Source: Devosia pacifica
GTDB taxonomy: Bacteria > Pseudomonadota > Alphaproteobacteria > Rhizobiales > Devosiaceae
Reading direction: 5' to 3'
NCBI RefSeq assembly: GCF_014652635.1
Contig: NZ_BMZE01000001.1
Location: 1,388,166-1,422,402 of the forward strand
DNA: 34,237 nt
Positions 8,339 through 15,280 of the stretch are shown piece by piece. The notes under the pieces were generated by a model. It was not told the origin of the DNA, did no database searches, and worked only from the letters and a program-made list of their open reading frames with translations. A program made the translations under genes and the position numbers. The stretch's first letter is position 1. Each line of letters starts with the position of its first letter.

Positions 8339-8839
8339 ATGAAAAAACTCTTCGCCCTCGCCTCGCTCGCGGCTCTCGCAGTCGGAGGAGCGATTGCGTT
8401 CACGACACTCTCCAGTGCGCAGACGGATCAGCAGACTGTCGCCGGCATGGGAGAGATGGCTGCGGCTGAGCTCTCCCGAGAAATCACGATCTGGCGCAGT
8501 CCGGGCTGCGGGTGTTGTGACACATACGCCGACTATCTTCAGGCAAACGGCTATCGGGTGACCCTCGTCGACGACCAGGATTTCGACAGGCGCTCGGTCG
8601 AGGCGGGTGTTCCCGAGCAAGGACTCGGCTGCCATCTGGCTGAGATCGACGGCTATTACGTCAGCGGCCTTGTGCCGACCGCGATTATCGATCGGCTGTT
8701 GACCGAGCGCCCGGAGATTGAAGGCATCACGCTGCCGGGAATGCCGGCAAACGCCCCAGGCATGGCTCCCGAGAAAAGCGGCACCCTTAAGACTTACGCA
8801 TTCGGCGAGGACGGGATCACCGTCTATTCCAATGAGTGA
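8339..8839 (+). CDS. DUF411 periplasmic metal-binding protein
   Basis: A 166-residue exported protein with a signal peptide (MKKLFALASLAALAVGGAIA) followed by the DUF411 signature RSPGCGCCDTYADYL, then a conserved GCH and a Pro/Gly/Met-rich region (LPGMPANAPGM) near the end. DUF411 proteins recur in copper resistance operons and resemble thioredoxin-fold metal binders; the CGCC cysteines probably bind Cu(I). The ATG at 8339 is chosen over one at 8327 because GGAG lies six bases before it and the signal peptide then starts cleanly. Its stop overlaps the next small gene. Confidence 0.88.
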   Translation: MKKLFALASLAALAVGGAIAFTTLSSAQTDQQTVAGMGEMAAAELSREITIWRSPGCGCCDTYADYLQANGYRVTLVDDQDFDRRSVEAGVPEQGLGCHLAEIDGYYVSGLVPTAIIDRLLTERPEIEGITLPGMPANAPGMAPEKSGTLKTYAFGEDGITVYSNE

Positions 8840-8843
8840 GTGT

Positions 8844-8975
8844 ATGATGGGAATGATGAACGGACCGATGATGGGCCTCATGATGGCCGGCGGCGGTCTT
8901 GTCTTGCTGCTTGTTTTTGCGGTCTTGGTCCTAAGCCTCGTGGCTCTGGTGAAATACCTGAGGGGGCCGAAATGA
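8844..8975 (+). CDS. small methionine-rich membrane protein
   Basis: A 43-residue protein starting MMGMMNGPMMGLMMAGGG followed by one long hydrophobic helix and a basic KYLRGPK end. An in-frame ATG at 8832, overlapping the DUF411 stop, would add four residues. The Met cluster on the outer side of a single membrane helix resembles soft-metal (Cu/Ag) ligands. Its stop overlaps the cytochrome gene start by four bases (ATGA), so it is translated as part of the operon. No named family is recognised. Confidence 0.65.
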   Translation: MMGMMNGPMMGLMMAGGGLVLLLVFAVLVLSLVALVKYLRGPK

Positions 8976-9457
8976 CCCGCAAACTGATCATAATCGCCAG
9001 TGCCACTGTTACGAGTCTTGTGGCCATCGCCGCGCTCGCGCAACAGCAGGACCACGACGCGAGTGCGGAGGGCCTGACGGTCCTGGGCGAGCCGGTAACG
9101 ATGGAAGAAATTGCGGTTGGACGGCAACTCTATGCGGAAAGCTGCGCCTCCTGCCACGGGGCCAATTTGGAGGGTCAAGCCGACTGGAAGCGCAGGCTCG
9201 ATAACGGCCGCATGCCGGCCCCGCCGCACGATGAAACCGGGCACACCTGGCACCATTCGGACCAGGATCTGTTCACCATCACGAAGAACGGTGTCGAGGC
9301 GGTCGTGCCGGGCTACGAGAGCGACATGCCTGCCTTCGAAGGAACATTGGACGATGCCGAGATCCGCGCCGTGCTGGCCTACATCAAAAGCACATGGCCC
9401 GAGCGCCAGCGTACCTTCCAGGCAAAGGTCACGGCGAACGACGAGGACAGGTCATGA
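8972..9457 (+). CDS. periplasmic c-type cytochrome
   Basis: A 161-residue protein with an N-terminal signal peptide (MTRKLIIIASATVTSLVAIA) and a single haem-attachment site CASCH (58-62). A later SDMPAFEG supplies the likely axial methionine. Length and spacing fit a class I mono-haem cytochrome c. The mature protein is acidic and probably soluble, or anchored by an uncleaved leader. It overlaps the preceding and following genes by four bases each. In this setting it may pass electrons to or from copper proteins or the adjacent thioredoxin-like system; that is inferred only. Confidence 0.87.
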   Translation: MTRKLIIIASATVTSLVAIAALAQQQDHDASAEGLTVLGEPVTMEEIAVGRQLYAESCASCHGANLEGQADWKRRLDNGRMPAPPHDETGHTWHHSDQDLFTITKNGVEAVVPGYESDMPAFEGTLDDAEIRAVLAYIKSTWPERQRTFQAKVTANDEDRS

Positions 9458-10029
9458 GCACAAGCGAAGGTCGGGCTCCGTCGTGGGTCGGCAGGTTGGT
9501 TCTGATGTTGCCCGTCGCGGTCTTCGCCGCCGTTGCACTGGCGCTCTACTGGGGGCTCAACGACAACGACGACAGCCTGCCATCGACACTCATCGGCAAG
9601 CCGATCCCTGAGTTCGACCTTCCTCCGGTCGAGGGCAGGCAGACCGGCTTTTCTTCCGCCGATCTTCGCGACCAGGTATCGATTGTCAATGTCTGGGCAT
9701 CGTGGTGTGTGCCCTGCCGGGTGGAGATGCCTCTGCTCAACGAGCTTGCCGAGGACGGCATAGTTCCAATCTACGGAATCAATTTCAAGGACGATGCCGT
9801 GGAGGCATTGGCCTTCCTAGAAGAGCTTGGCGACCCCTACACCCGGATCGGTGCGGACCAGTCGGGTCGTGTCGCAATCGACTGGGGCGTCTACGGTCTC
9901 CCCGAAACCTTCGTTGTCGATGCCGACGGGCGGATCGCTTACAAGCACGTCGGACCGTTCGATCGAACGTCGCTCGAAGAGGATATCCTTTCCGTCGTGC
10001 GGCGATTGCAGGCGGAGGACGGATCATGA
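9454..10029 (+). CDS. DsbE/TlpA-like thiol:disulphide oxidoreductase
   Basis: A 191-residue membrane-anchored thioredoxin-fold protein. One transmembrane helix (about 13-33) precedes a periplasmic domain with the active site WCVPC (Cys85, Cys88) and the cis-proline region YGLPETF, which is characteristic of CcmG/DsbE. The family reduces apocytochrome c or other periplasmic thiols. Because a cytochrome c gene sits directly upstream with a four-base overlap, it may prepare that cytochrome or keep SCO/copper-chaperone cysteines reduced. No other cytochrome maturation genes are present here, so a copper role is as likely as haem attachment. Confidence 0.88.
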   Translation: MSTSEGRAPSWVGRLVLMLPVAVFAAVALALYWGLNDNDDSLPSTLIGKPIPEFDLPPVEGRQTGFSSADLRDQVSIVNVWASWCVPCRVEMPLLNELAEDGIVPIYGINFKDDAVEALAFLEELGDPYTRIGADQSGRVAIDWGVYGLPETFVVDADGRIAYKHVGPFDRTSLEEDILSVVRRLQAEDGS

Positions 10030-10316
10030 AGCGTCTCGCCTTTTTCGCCGGCGAAATGGCGTTGGCCGACCCTCCTGCTGTGGCCCTTCGGCCGATGCCG
10101 CTCTCCCACGAGATCGAGATCCGATATCTCGGCATCTACCTCGCCGAAAAACTGCTGAAGACGCTCGCATCCGGCGGAAACCAGCCCTCCGACGATCTTT
10201 TTTATCAATCGCGGGGGCGCGAGACCGGCCAGCTCGCAGGCCCGGCCAAATGGAATAACCCCCGAAGCCGTCGCGCAATTTCGGCCCATCATCAATCTCA
10301 CAAAGGGATAACCTGA
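10026..10316 (+). CDS. hypothetical 96-residue protein, possibly degenerate
   Basis: A 96-residue frame whose ATG overlaps the DsbE-like stop by four bases. It has a weakly hydrophobic start (MKRLAFFAGEMALADPP) and then a mixed, basic C-terminus ending RRAISAHHQSHKGIT that does not look like a folded domain. No family is recognised. In related cytochrome-maturation operons a CcmH-like gene would sit here, but neither its cysteine motif nor its membrane helix is visible. It may be a decayed or unique gene; overlap with the upstream stop is the main support. Confidence 0.4.
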   Translation: MKRLAFFAGEMALADPPAVALRPMPLSHEIEIRYLGIYLAEKLLKTLASGGNQPSDDLFYQSRGRETGQLAGPAKWNNPRSRRAISAHHQSHKGIT

Positions 10317-10319
10317 GCC

Positions 10320-10607
10320 ATGACCGAAACAACCACCGATGCAAGCAACCTATCCCCCGTCGCACGCCCGTCGGGCATTCGCATCCGCTTCGGCCGACGC
10401 GGCCTCATCCTTGCTGCCATGGCAGCGATCGCCGCTGGCCTGTGGCTGAACTGGGGTTGGATGACGGCCATCGGAGCAGCCCCCCTGATCCTCGCCCTCG
10501 CGCCCTGCGCCGTAATGTGCGGTCTGGGAATGTGCATGATGGGCGGCTCGAAATCTTGCGGCAGCAAGAGCAATCCGGCCGGAGGGCCGGAGGTTAAGAC
10601 GGACTAA
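10320..10607 (+). CDS. small membrane protein with C-terminal Cys/Met cluster
   Basis: A 95-residue protein with an N-terminal basic region and two adjoining hydrophobic segments (about 28-45 and 48-70). The second runs into APCAVMCGLGMCMMGG and a further SKSCGSKS, giving closely spaced cysteines and methionines at the membrane edge. These could bind Cu(I). It starts four bases after the preceding ORF and lies 23 bases before the Met-rich protein gene. I do not recognise a named function. Confidence 0.7.
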   Translation: MTETTTDASNLSPVARPSGIRIRFGRRGLILAAMAAIAAGLWLNWGWMTAIGAAPLILALAPCAVMCGLGMCMMGGSKSCGSKSNPAGGPEVKTD

Positions 10608-10630
10608 CCAGCAACTGAAAGGACACTACC

Positions 10631-10909
10631 ATGAACATCGCTTCCAAACTCAGCATTTCGGCGTTCGCACTGGCGGCGCTCCTGACGACGGCCGCGTTTG
10701 CGCAGGAGGCCGGTGGCCAGGCGCCTGATCAGATGATGCAGGATCAGACTACCATGCCCGGAAACATGATGAACGGCGACATGACCGGCATGCAGGGCAT
10801 GATGCAGATGATGCAGCAAATGGGGCCGATGATGGAGGCCTGCACTGAGATGATGCAGGCCATGACCAACCAGATCGAGTCGCCCGTGACCGAACCGCGG
10901 GATGGCTGA
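10631..10909 (+). CDS. methionine-rich periplasmic protein
   Basis: A 92-residue protein with a signal peptide (MNIASKLSISAFALAALLTT, cleavage near AFAQ). The mature part is dominated by methionine in patterns such as MMNGDMTGMQGMMQMMQQM, plus one cysteine. Such Met-rich periplasmic peptides bind Cu(I)/Ag(I), as seen in CopK- or SilE-like and other resistance proteins, though no specific homology is claimed. AGGACACTACC precedes the start as a fair ribosome-binding site. A strong hairpin follows the stop, which may raise the amount of this protein relative to downstream genes. Confidence 0.75.
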   Translation: MNIASKLSISAFALAALLTTAAFAQEAGGQAPDQMMQDQTTMPGNMMNGDMTGMQGMMQMMQQMGPMMEACTEMMQAMTNQIESPVTEPRDG

Positions 10910-10917
10910 ACTTGCGC

Positions 10918-10952
10918 ACCCGCCTGGGCGAATGCCTGGGCGGGTTTCTCTT
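10918..10952 (+). terminator. intra-operon terminator-like hairpin
   Basis: A 12-bp stem ACCCGCCTGGGC / GCCTGGGCGGGT (with two G-T wobbles) with a GAAT tetraloop at 10930-10933, followed by TTCTCTT. It begins eight bases after the Met-rich gene and ends before the SCO gene. The interrupted T-tract suggests partial termination or 3'-end protection rather than a complete stop. Confidence 0.7.
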
Positions 10953-10965
10953 AAGAGTTGAAAGA

Positions 10966-11637
10966 ATGACCACAGAATTTGCAACGCGTCATCTACGGCG
11001 TATCCGGCTGGTGCTTTGGGGCGTCGTGACCGCAGTCCTGCTAGCAACTGGCGGCGCCCTGATGATGCGCTCCTACTTGCTCCCGCCAACGTCTGAAGGG
11101 ATCTCTGTCGAAGTGGCCACCATTGGTGAAACTGATATCCGCTCGGAGTTTACTCTGATGGATCATACTGGGCGCGCCGTGACAGAGGCCGACTTCACCG
11201 GGCGCTGGCAACTCGTCTTCTTCGGCTTCACGCACTGTCCTGACATTTGCCCCACAACGCTAGCTTATATGGCGAGCGTCCTCGATCTTCTCGGTCCTGA
11301 TGCAGAGCGCGTGGTACCACTGTTTATCACCGTTGACCCGGCGCGAGATACCGTCCCGGTCATGGCCGAATATGTCGCTGCCTTCCATCCCCGCCTCGTT
11401 GGTTTGACTGGCACCGAGGCGCAGGTCGCCGAGGCGGCACGCAACTTCCGCATCTGGTACGAGCGGATGGACGATGAGAATGCCCCGGACGGCCACATGA
11501 TGGCGCATGCCGGCCATATGTATCTGATGCGCCCGGACGGGCGGTTCGATGATGTTTTTCAGGAACAAGACCAATCACCCCAGAAGATGGCCGGTCAGGT
11601 CCTCGCACGAATCCAAGAAAGCCAGGACGTAAAATGA
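10966..11637 (+). CDS. SCO1/SenC-family copper chaperone
   Basis: A 223-residue membrane-anchored protein with one helix (about 14-33) and a periplasmic thioredoxin-like domain. The copper site HCPDIC has Cys91 and Cys95; the later conserved histidine falls in HAGHMYLM. SCO proteins deliver copper to the CuA site of cytochrome oxidase or act in copper and thiol homeostasis. The ATG at 10966 is preferred over an upstream GTG/TTG region that encodes the hairpin. Its stop overlaps the PCu(A)C start by four bases, consistent with the two proteins cooperating in periplasmic copper transfer. Confidence 0.92.
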   Translation: MTTEFATRHLRRIRLVLWGVVTAVLLATGGALMMRSYLLPPTSEGISVEVATIGETDIRSEFTLMDHTGRAVTEADFTGRWQLVFFGFTHCPDICPTTLAYMASVLDLLGPDAERVVPLFITVDPARDTVPVMAEYVAAFHPRLVGLTGTEAQVAEAARNFRIWYERMDDENAPDGHMMAHAGHMYLMRPDGRFDDVFQEQDQSPQKMAGQVLARIQESQDVK

Positions 11638-12077
11638 GGGTACTGATTGTTGCTGCACTCGCGGTCATGCTGCCGCTGGCTGCCCATGCCGAGGTCGTCG
11701 TGACCGACCCTTGGGCACGCGCCAGCATTCTCGCCTCCCGCCCTGGAGCGGCCTACGTGACGGCGGAAAGCGACGAGGACGACCGGCTGATCGGCGCATC
11801 AACACCCATCGCCGATCGCGTCATGATTCATGCCATTGAGACCGACGCAAACGGGATCGGACGAATGGTACATCGCAAAACTCTCGATCTACCCGCCGGA
11901 GAAGCGGTGGATTTCGCTCCAGGGGGCATGCATCTGATGCTGATGGGCCTTTCGGAGAAGCTCGTTGAGGGCACGACCTTTCCACTCACGCTCCATTTTG
12001 AGGCCGCCGGCGAAGTCACTGTCAATGTTCCGGTTCTCGGAGTGGCTGCGAGCCGCCTGGATGAGGGCAGCAAATGA
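11634..12077 (+). CDS. PCu(A)C copper chaperone
   Basis: A 147-residue protein with a signal peptide (MRVLIVAALAVMLPLAAHA). The copper motif is present as H-x11-M-x21-HxM (IHAIE... M ...GGMHLML), one residue longer in the first gap than the usual H-x10-M. PCu(A)C binds Cu(I) in the periplasm and passes it to SCO and oxidase subunit II. The length is typical for the family. It overlaps the SCO gene upstream and the second SCO-like gene downstream by four bases each. Confidence 0.92.
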   Translation: MRVLIVAALAVMLPLAAHAEVVVTDPWARASILASRPGAAYVTAESDEDDRLIGASTPIADRVMIHAIETDANGIGRMVHRKTLDLPAGEAVDFAPGGMHLMLMGLSEKLVEGTTFPLTLHFEAAGEVTVNVPVLGVAASRLDEGSK

Positions 12078-12685
12078 GGACGCTTCTCCTTCTTGCGATA
12101 CTAAGTATGGCCACACCTGCCCTTGCCAATCATCCCGGCGAACGGCTTAACGAGACGATGGGCGAAAAGGAGCCGGCTTTCGAGATCGCCGGCCAACGTC
12201 TGCCCGCCATCGAGTTGATGAGCGCCAATGGTGTCGAATTCGACCTACGCGACCTAGCGGACAGCATCATCGTCCTGAGCTTCTTTCCCGATGAGTGTGG
12301 TAGCCCTTGCATCGAACAGCAGGCCCTTCTGGTCGAGGTCCAGAAATCCATCAACATCACGCCGATGCGTGAGATGGTCACTTTCCTTACCGTCGCTTCA
12401 TCCGAAGCGCCCGCTGTCGACGGGTGGAACGGCACAAATTGGCTCCGTTTAACAGGTGGAGGCCGTGATACCACTACCGAATTAATTGCCGAACTCGGCG
12501 AGTTGTCGCGCCGCAATCAAAGCGCTCCAATGGTTCACATCATCGCCCGCGGAACCCGCCATGCCGCTATCTTCCACGGGGCGGACTTCGAACGGATCAA
12601 TATGATCCTTTACATAAACGGTCTGACGAACGCTCACCCGCCGGAGCCAAGTATGCTCGACCGCATCCTTGAATGGCTGCCGTGA
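12074..12685 (+). CDS. second SCO-like thioredoxin-fold protein
   Basis: A 203-residue exported protein with a signal peptide (MRTLLLLAILSMATPALA). Its core resembles SCO: VLSFFPDECGSPCIEQQA gives a CxxxC pair spaced as in SCO, and a later AIFHGADF could supply the histidine ligand. It lacks the usual CPxxC spelling and is much diverged from the first SCO in this operon. It may be a specialised copper or redox partner. It starts at the four-base overlap with PCu(A)C and is the last gene of the cluster. Confidence 0.75.
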   Translation: MRTLLLLAILSMATPALANHPGERLNETMGEKEPAFEIAGQRLPAIELMSANGVEFDLRDLADSIIVLSFFPDECGSPCIEQQALLVEVQKSINITPMREMVTFLTVASSEAPAVDGWNGTNWLRLTGGGRDTTTELIAELGELSRRNQSAPMVHIIARGTRHAAIFHGADFERINMILYINGLTNAHPPEPSMLDRILEWLP

Positions 12686-13026
12686 CTGCCGCGGTTATCC
12701 TTTTCATGCTGCGTTATCCGATGCAGTGCGCCTGATTTCAAACGATAGCCCCCCAAGCCTCGAACAGCTCGTGATCTTACGGCGGCCGCTCACGCGGCCA
12801 GCTCTTCCCTTTTGAGGGAACAAACGCTCTGCCCTCTCTCCCCCGCAAAAATAAAATCCGGCCTCCCGGTCACGCGACGATTGTATGTCGCCCAATGGCT
12901 ATGGTGTGGAAAGCAGTTCTTGCCTGATGGACTACACGACGTCGGCTATGGGGCCGTCCGTTCGGGTGGCCCCAGCCGCAAGAGCCTCCGCGCCGCCCCA
13001 GCCGCATCGAGCGGCTGCGACGACGA

Positions 13027-13054
13027 CGAGGGAAGCCCAGGGCTCCTTCCCTCG
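13027..13054. repeat. CGAGGGAAG hairpin, copy 1 (upstream of toxin-antitoxin)
   Basis: Perfect 9-bp arms CGAGGGAAG and CTTCCCTCG with a 10-base loop. A near copy lies at 13837-13865 on the other side of the toxin-antitoxin pair. Similarity extends about 20 bases upstream (CATCGAGCGG in both). Confidence 0.8.
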
Positions 13055-13099
13055 AGCTTCCTTCCCCCCACTTTCGGTTTGCAGAATAATCGTAAATTC

Positions 13100-13116
13100 T
13101 GTATATTCTGGATACA
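13100..13116. promoter_or_regulatory. candidate antitoxin operator
   Basis: An inverted repeat TGTAT-N7-ATACA lies 20 bases before the antitoxin ATG, in the AT-rich stretch that would hold the -10 box. Antitoxins of this class usually bind such palindromes to repress their own operon; the assignment is by position and symmetry only. Confidence 0.45.
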
Positions 13117-13135
13117 TCCCAACGAGGCTCGGACC

Positions 13136-13378
13136 ATGAAAGAATTTGCCGCTGCCGATCTGACCCGGAAAACGGGCGACCTGTTCGAAGCCGCGACCAT
13201 CTCGCCGGTTGCGATCACCAAGCACCGCAAGCCGCGCTACGTCATCATGTCGATGGAACGCTACGAGAGCCTGACCCACGGGCAGGATACGAGGCGCGCG
13301 TTTCGCCTCGACGATCTCGATGACCGCGAGGCCGACAAGCTGATCGCGGACCTGCAAAACAGCATCGACAATGACTGA
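13136..13378 (+). CDS. type II antitoxin, Phd/YefM-like
   Basis: An 80-residue protein. The N-terminal half (MKEFAAADLTRKTGDLF... ITKHRKPRYVIMSMERYESL) matches the Phd/YefM DNA-binding fold, with the typical valine/isoleucine strand before MSxxxYxxL. The acidic C-terminal part (DDLDDREADKLIADLQ) would wrap and neutralise the toxin. It overlaps the toxin gene by eight bases (ATGACTGA). Autoregulation through the palindrome at 13100-13116 is likely. Confidence 0.85.
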   Translation: MKEFAAADLTRKTGDLFEAATISPVAITKHRKPRYVIMSMERYESLTHGQDTRRAFRLDDLDDREADKLIADLQNSIDND

Positions 13379-13787
13379 TCTGGCCCCGCGCCTAGGCGAT
13401 GTGTGGCGCTATCCCTTCCTGTGGAGCCGGGAAGCGGCCAGCGGCGAAACCGAGGGTCGCAAGGAGCGGCCCGTCGTCCTGGCGCTGCTGGTGCGCAACC
13501 GGATAGACGAGATGGTCTTGCTCATGGTGCCGATAACCAGCGTCCCGCAATCCGACCGCTACGCGATCGAAGTTCCCGAAATCGAGAAGCGCCGCGCGGG
13601 CCTCGATGCTCATATGCGTCTGTGGATCGTTGCCGACGAGGCAAACGAGGATATCCCCGCCCGCAGCTTCTATTTCGAGTCTGGCAACCGCATCGGGCAA
13701 TTCAGTGCCCCATTCACGAAGCAAGTTCAGGCGGTCATGATCGAAGCGCTGAAAGCCAAACGCCTCCAGCGCACCGGCCGAGGTTAG
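13371..13787 (+). CDS. PemK/MazF-like toxin of the type II pair
   Basis: A 138-residue protein starting MTDLAPRLGDVWRYPFLWSR. The GDVWRYPFLW start, then RKERPVVLALLV and VPITSVPQS, fit the SH3-like barrel of PemK/MazF growth inhibitors, which cleave RNA. The match is by pattern and by the overlapping Phd-like antitoxin, not by a full set of catalytic residues. ParE or another fold seems less likely because of the strand-rich N-terminus. The pair is bracketed by repeated hairpins, which suggests it moves or is maintained as a cassette. Confidence 0.72.
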   Translation: MTDLAPRLGDVWRYPFLWSREAASGETEGRKERPVVLALLVRNRIDEMVLLMVPITSVPQSDRYAIEVPEIEKRRAGLDAHMRLWIVADEANEDIPARSFYFESGNRIGQFSAPFTKQVQAVMIEALKAKRLQRTGRG

Positions 13788-13836
13788 CAGGCAGGCTACA
13801 TATCGGCCGCGCCCCATCGAGCGGGCGCACCTAATA

Positions 13837-13865
13837 CGAGGGAAGCCCCAAAGCTCCTTCCCTCG
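13837..13865. repeat. CGAGGGAAG hairpin, copy 2 (downstream of toxin-antitoxin)
   Basis: The same perfect 9-bp arms as copy 1 (13027-13054), with an 11-base loop that differs by a few bases. It lies 50 bases after the toxin stop. The two copies are direct repeats about 810 bp apart and enclose the toxin-antitoxin operon. Confidence 0.8.
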
Positions 13866-13880
13866 CGCTCCCTTTTCCAT

Positions 13881-13924
13881 CCACGGACGAAAGCGCCCCC
13901 AGGGCGCTCACCTTTCGTCCGTGG
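13881..13924. repeat. nested long hairpin after the toxin gene
   Basis: Perfect 13-bp arms CCACGGACGAAAG (13881-13893) and CTTTCGTCCGTGG (13912-13924). The interior contains a second stem GCGCCC-CCA-GGGCGC. No T-run follows on either strand, so it is not an ordinary terminator. It may be a structured RNA, a protein-binding palindrome or an old recombination end. Confidence 0.75.
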
Positions 13925-14002
13925 CCCCCGCAATATGTCTTGTTCGAGAGCGCGTCCTTGTAGACAATCGTTCCCAAGCAAAGCGTATTGGGCTGTCCAT
14001 CA

Positions 14003-14185
14003 ATGCAGAACGCAAAACCGTTGATTTGGGAAGATGACGAATACTTTTATGTTTCGTCTGCTGCGTTCAAGCATCTTCCACCTGAATTTCGTGCAGCGGC
14101 CGAAATCCGACAGCGACAGGGCCTCGACGTTCTCAAGATCGCGGACAAAGACATTCAAGCTGTGATGGCGATCGGCCGGAGATGA
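14003..14185 (+). CDS. hypothetical 60-residue protein
   Basis: A 60-residue frame beginning MQNAKPLIWEDDEYFYVSSA. It is mixed alpha/beta in appearance, acidic at the start and basic at the end (MAIGRR), with no signal peptide or membrane helix. A TTG at 13988 could extend it by five codons. No family is recognised. It stands alone between the hairpin and the MerR fragment and may be genuine or the remnant of a longer gene. Confidence 0.4.
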   Translation: MQNAKPLIWEDDEYFYVSSAAFKHLPPEFRAAAEIRQRQGLDVLKIADKDIQAVMAIGRR

Positions 14186-14237
14186 GCGATGATGATATCG
14201 TACCGCCAGGTTACAATGTGGATCATCCGGACCGTTA

Positions 14238-14462
14238 GCTTGTTTCGACCTGCCGGCCGTGCGCACGCTGCAGGAGAAGCCGGAGGCCTCGTGCATTGAC
14301 GCGAGCCGTATGGCGCAGGACGAGCTGGCCAGCGTGGAGGCAAAAATAGCCAGCCTGCTGCGCCTCAAGGACGAACTCACCCAGATGGTGATCGCCTGCC
14401 GGCAGGGCGCGGTCGCAGACTGTCGGGTGATTGAGACTTTGTCGGCTGAAAAGCTGTACTAG
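14238..14462 (+). pseudogene. C-terminal fragment of a MerR-family metal regulator
   Basis: The frame encodes ACFDLPAVRTLQEKP, a Cys, a long coiled helix (ELASVEAKIASLLRLKDEL) and a metal loop CRQGAVADCRVIETLS. This is the dimerisation helix plus C-x7-C loop of a MerR/CadR/ZntR-type sensor. The entire winged-helix DNA-binding domain is missing, and no plausible start with a ribosome-binding site is present (a GTG lies at 14259). It is therefore a 5'-truncated remnant of another metal-resistance regulator. It converges with nadE, ending four bases into it. Confidence 0.65.
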
Positions 14463-15280
14463 GCCACGTTTGCGGCGAGCGGCAGCGCCCGCTTGTGGAC
14501 GGTTGCGCGGTACTGCCCAATGATACGTGCCTGCGCGGCGGCATCGATGAGCTTGCCTTCCAGGAAGTCGTCGATCTGGTCATAGGTGACGCCGTAGGCG
14601 TCCTCATCCGGCCGCAATGGGGCGTTGTTTTCCAGGTCGGCTGTCGGCACCTTGAGCACCAGTCGTTCCGGCACGCCGAGGGCGGCAGCTACGGCGCGGA
14701 CCCGCCGTTTATTGAGCCCGGCGAGTGGCAGGATATCCGCCGCGCCGTCACCGAACTTGGTGAAAAACCCCATGACAGCTTCCGCCGCATGGTCGGTGCC
14801 GATGACGATGCCCGCCATGGCGCCGGCCAGGGCATACTGCGCAATCATGCGCTGCCGCGCCTTGATGTTGCCCAGGATGAAATCCTCCTGCGCCGCATCC
14901 GAGAAGGTAAGGCCTGCCGCCTTCACCTGCGCCAGCATGGCGGCGGCCGCAGGCTTGATGTTGATTGTAAAGAGCTGGTCGGGTCCGATGGCGTCGAGGG
15001 CCGCCTGAGCGTCCGCTTCATCGGCCTGCTGACCGTAAGGCAGCCGCACGGCTACAAAACTCGCCTGATGGCCGGTGTCACGCAGCTCGCGGACGGCCCG
15101 CTGCGCCAGCATGGCGGCCGTTGTGGAGTCGATGCCGCCGCTGATGCCCAGCACATAGGTGCGCAGCCCTGTCGCCAGCAGGTAGTCCTTAAGGAAGGAG
15201 ACGCGTCGGGTCAGCTCGATGCCGGCATCGAAACGAACGGCAACGCCAAGGTCATGGATGATAGACGTCTGCTCACTCAT
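14459..15280 (-). CDS. nadE: ammonia-dependent NAD(+) synthetase
   Basis: A 273-residue enzyme of the N-type ATP pyrophosphatase family. The PP-loop SGGIDS is at residues 47-52. GTDHAAEAVMGFFTKFGDG and the following LPLAGLNKRRVR are strongly conserved NadE segments. It adenylates nicotinic acid adenine dinucleotide and amidates it with ammonia to make NAD; there is no glutaminase domain. Length is typical of the ammonia-dependent bacterial form. AAGGAG lies eight bases before the ATG. A biosynthetic gene in a mosaic region could be an extra copy supporting NAD supply; the window cannot show whether a chromosomal copy exists. Confidence 0.95.
   Translation of the reverse strand: MSEQTSIIHDLGVAVRFDAGIELTRRVSFLKDYLLATGLRTYVLGISGGIDSTTAAMLAQRAVRELRDTGHQASFVAVRLPYGQQADEADAQAALDAIGPDQLFTINIKPAAAAMLAQVKAAGLTFSDAAQEDFILGNIKARQRMIAQYALAGAMAGIVIGTDHAAEAVMGFFTKFGDGAADILPLAGLNKRRVRAVAAALGVPERLVLKVPTADLENNAPLRPDEDAYGVTYDQIDDFLEGKLIDAAAQARIIGQYRATVHKRALPLAANVA

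Larger units (their letters stand above)
12686..13135. other. gene-free stretch between copper cluster and toxin-antitoxin pair
   Basis: No convincing protein is seen in these 450 bases. The stretch is C-rich, contains a NotI-like GCGGCCGC, a short CTTCCC/GGGAA inverted repeat near 12805-12821, and the upstream copy of the CGAGGGAAG hairpin. The open frames here have runs of Ala/Pro/Ser and look like translated repeats. The 3' end holds the toxin-antitoxin promoter. Confidence 0.5.

Noticed and set aside
12885..13139. 84-codon rightward frame with Ala/Pro/Ser runs
   Set aside because: Low-complexity translation of a GC-rich hairpin region; it overlaps the antitoxin promoter and lacks a ribosome-binding site.
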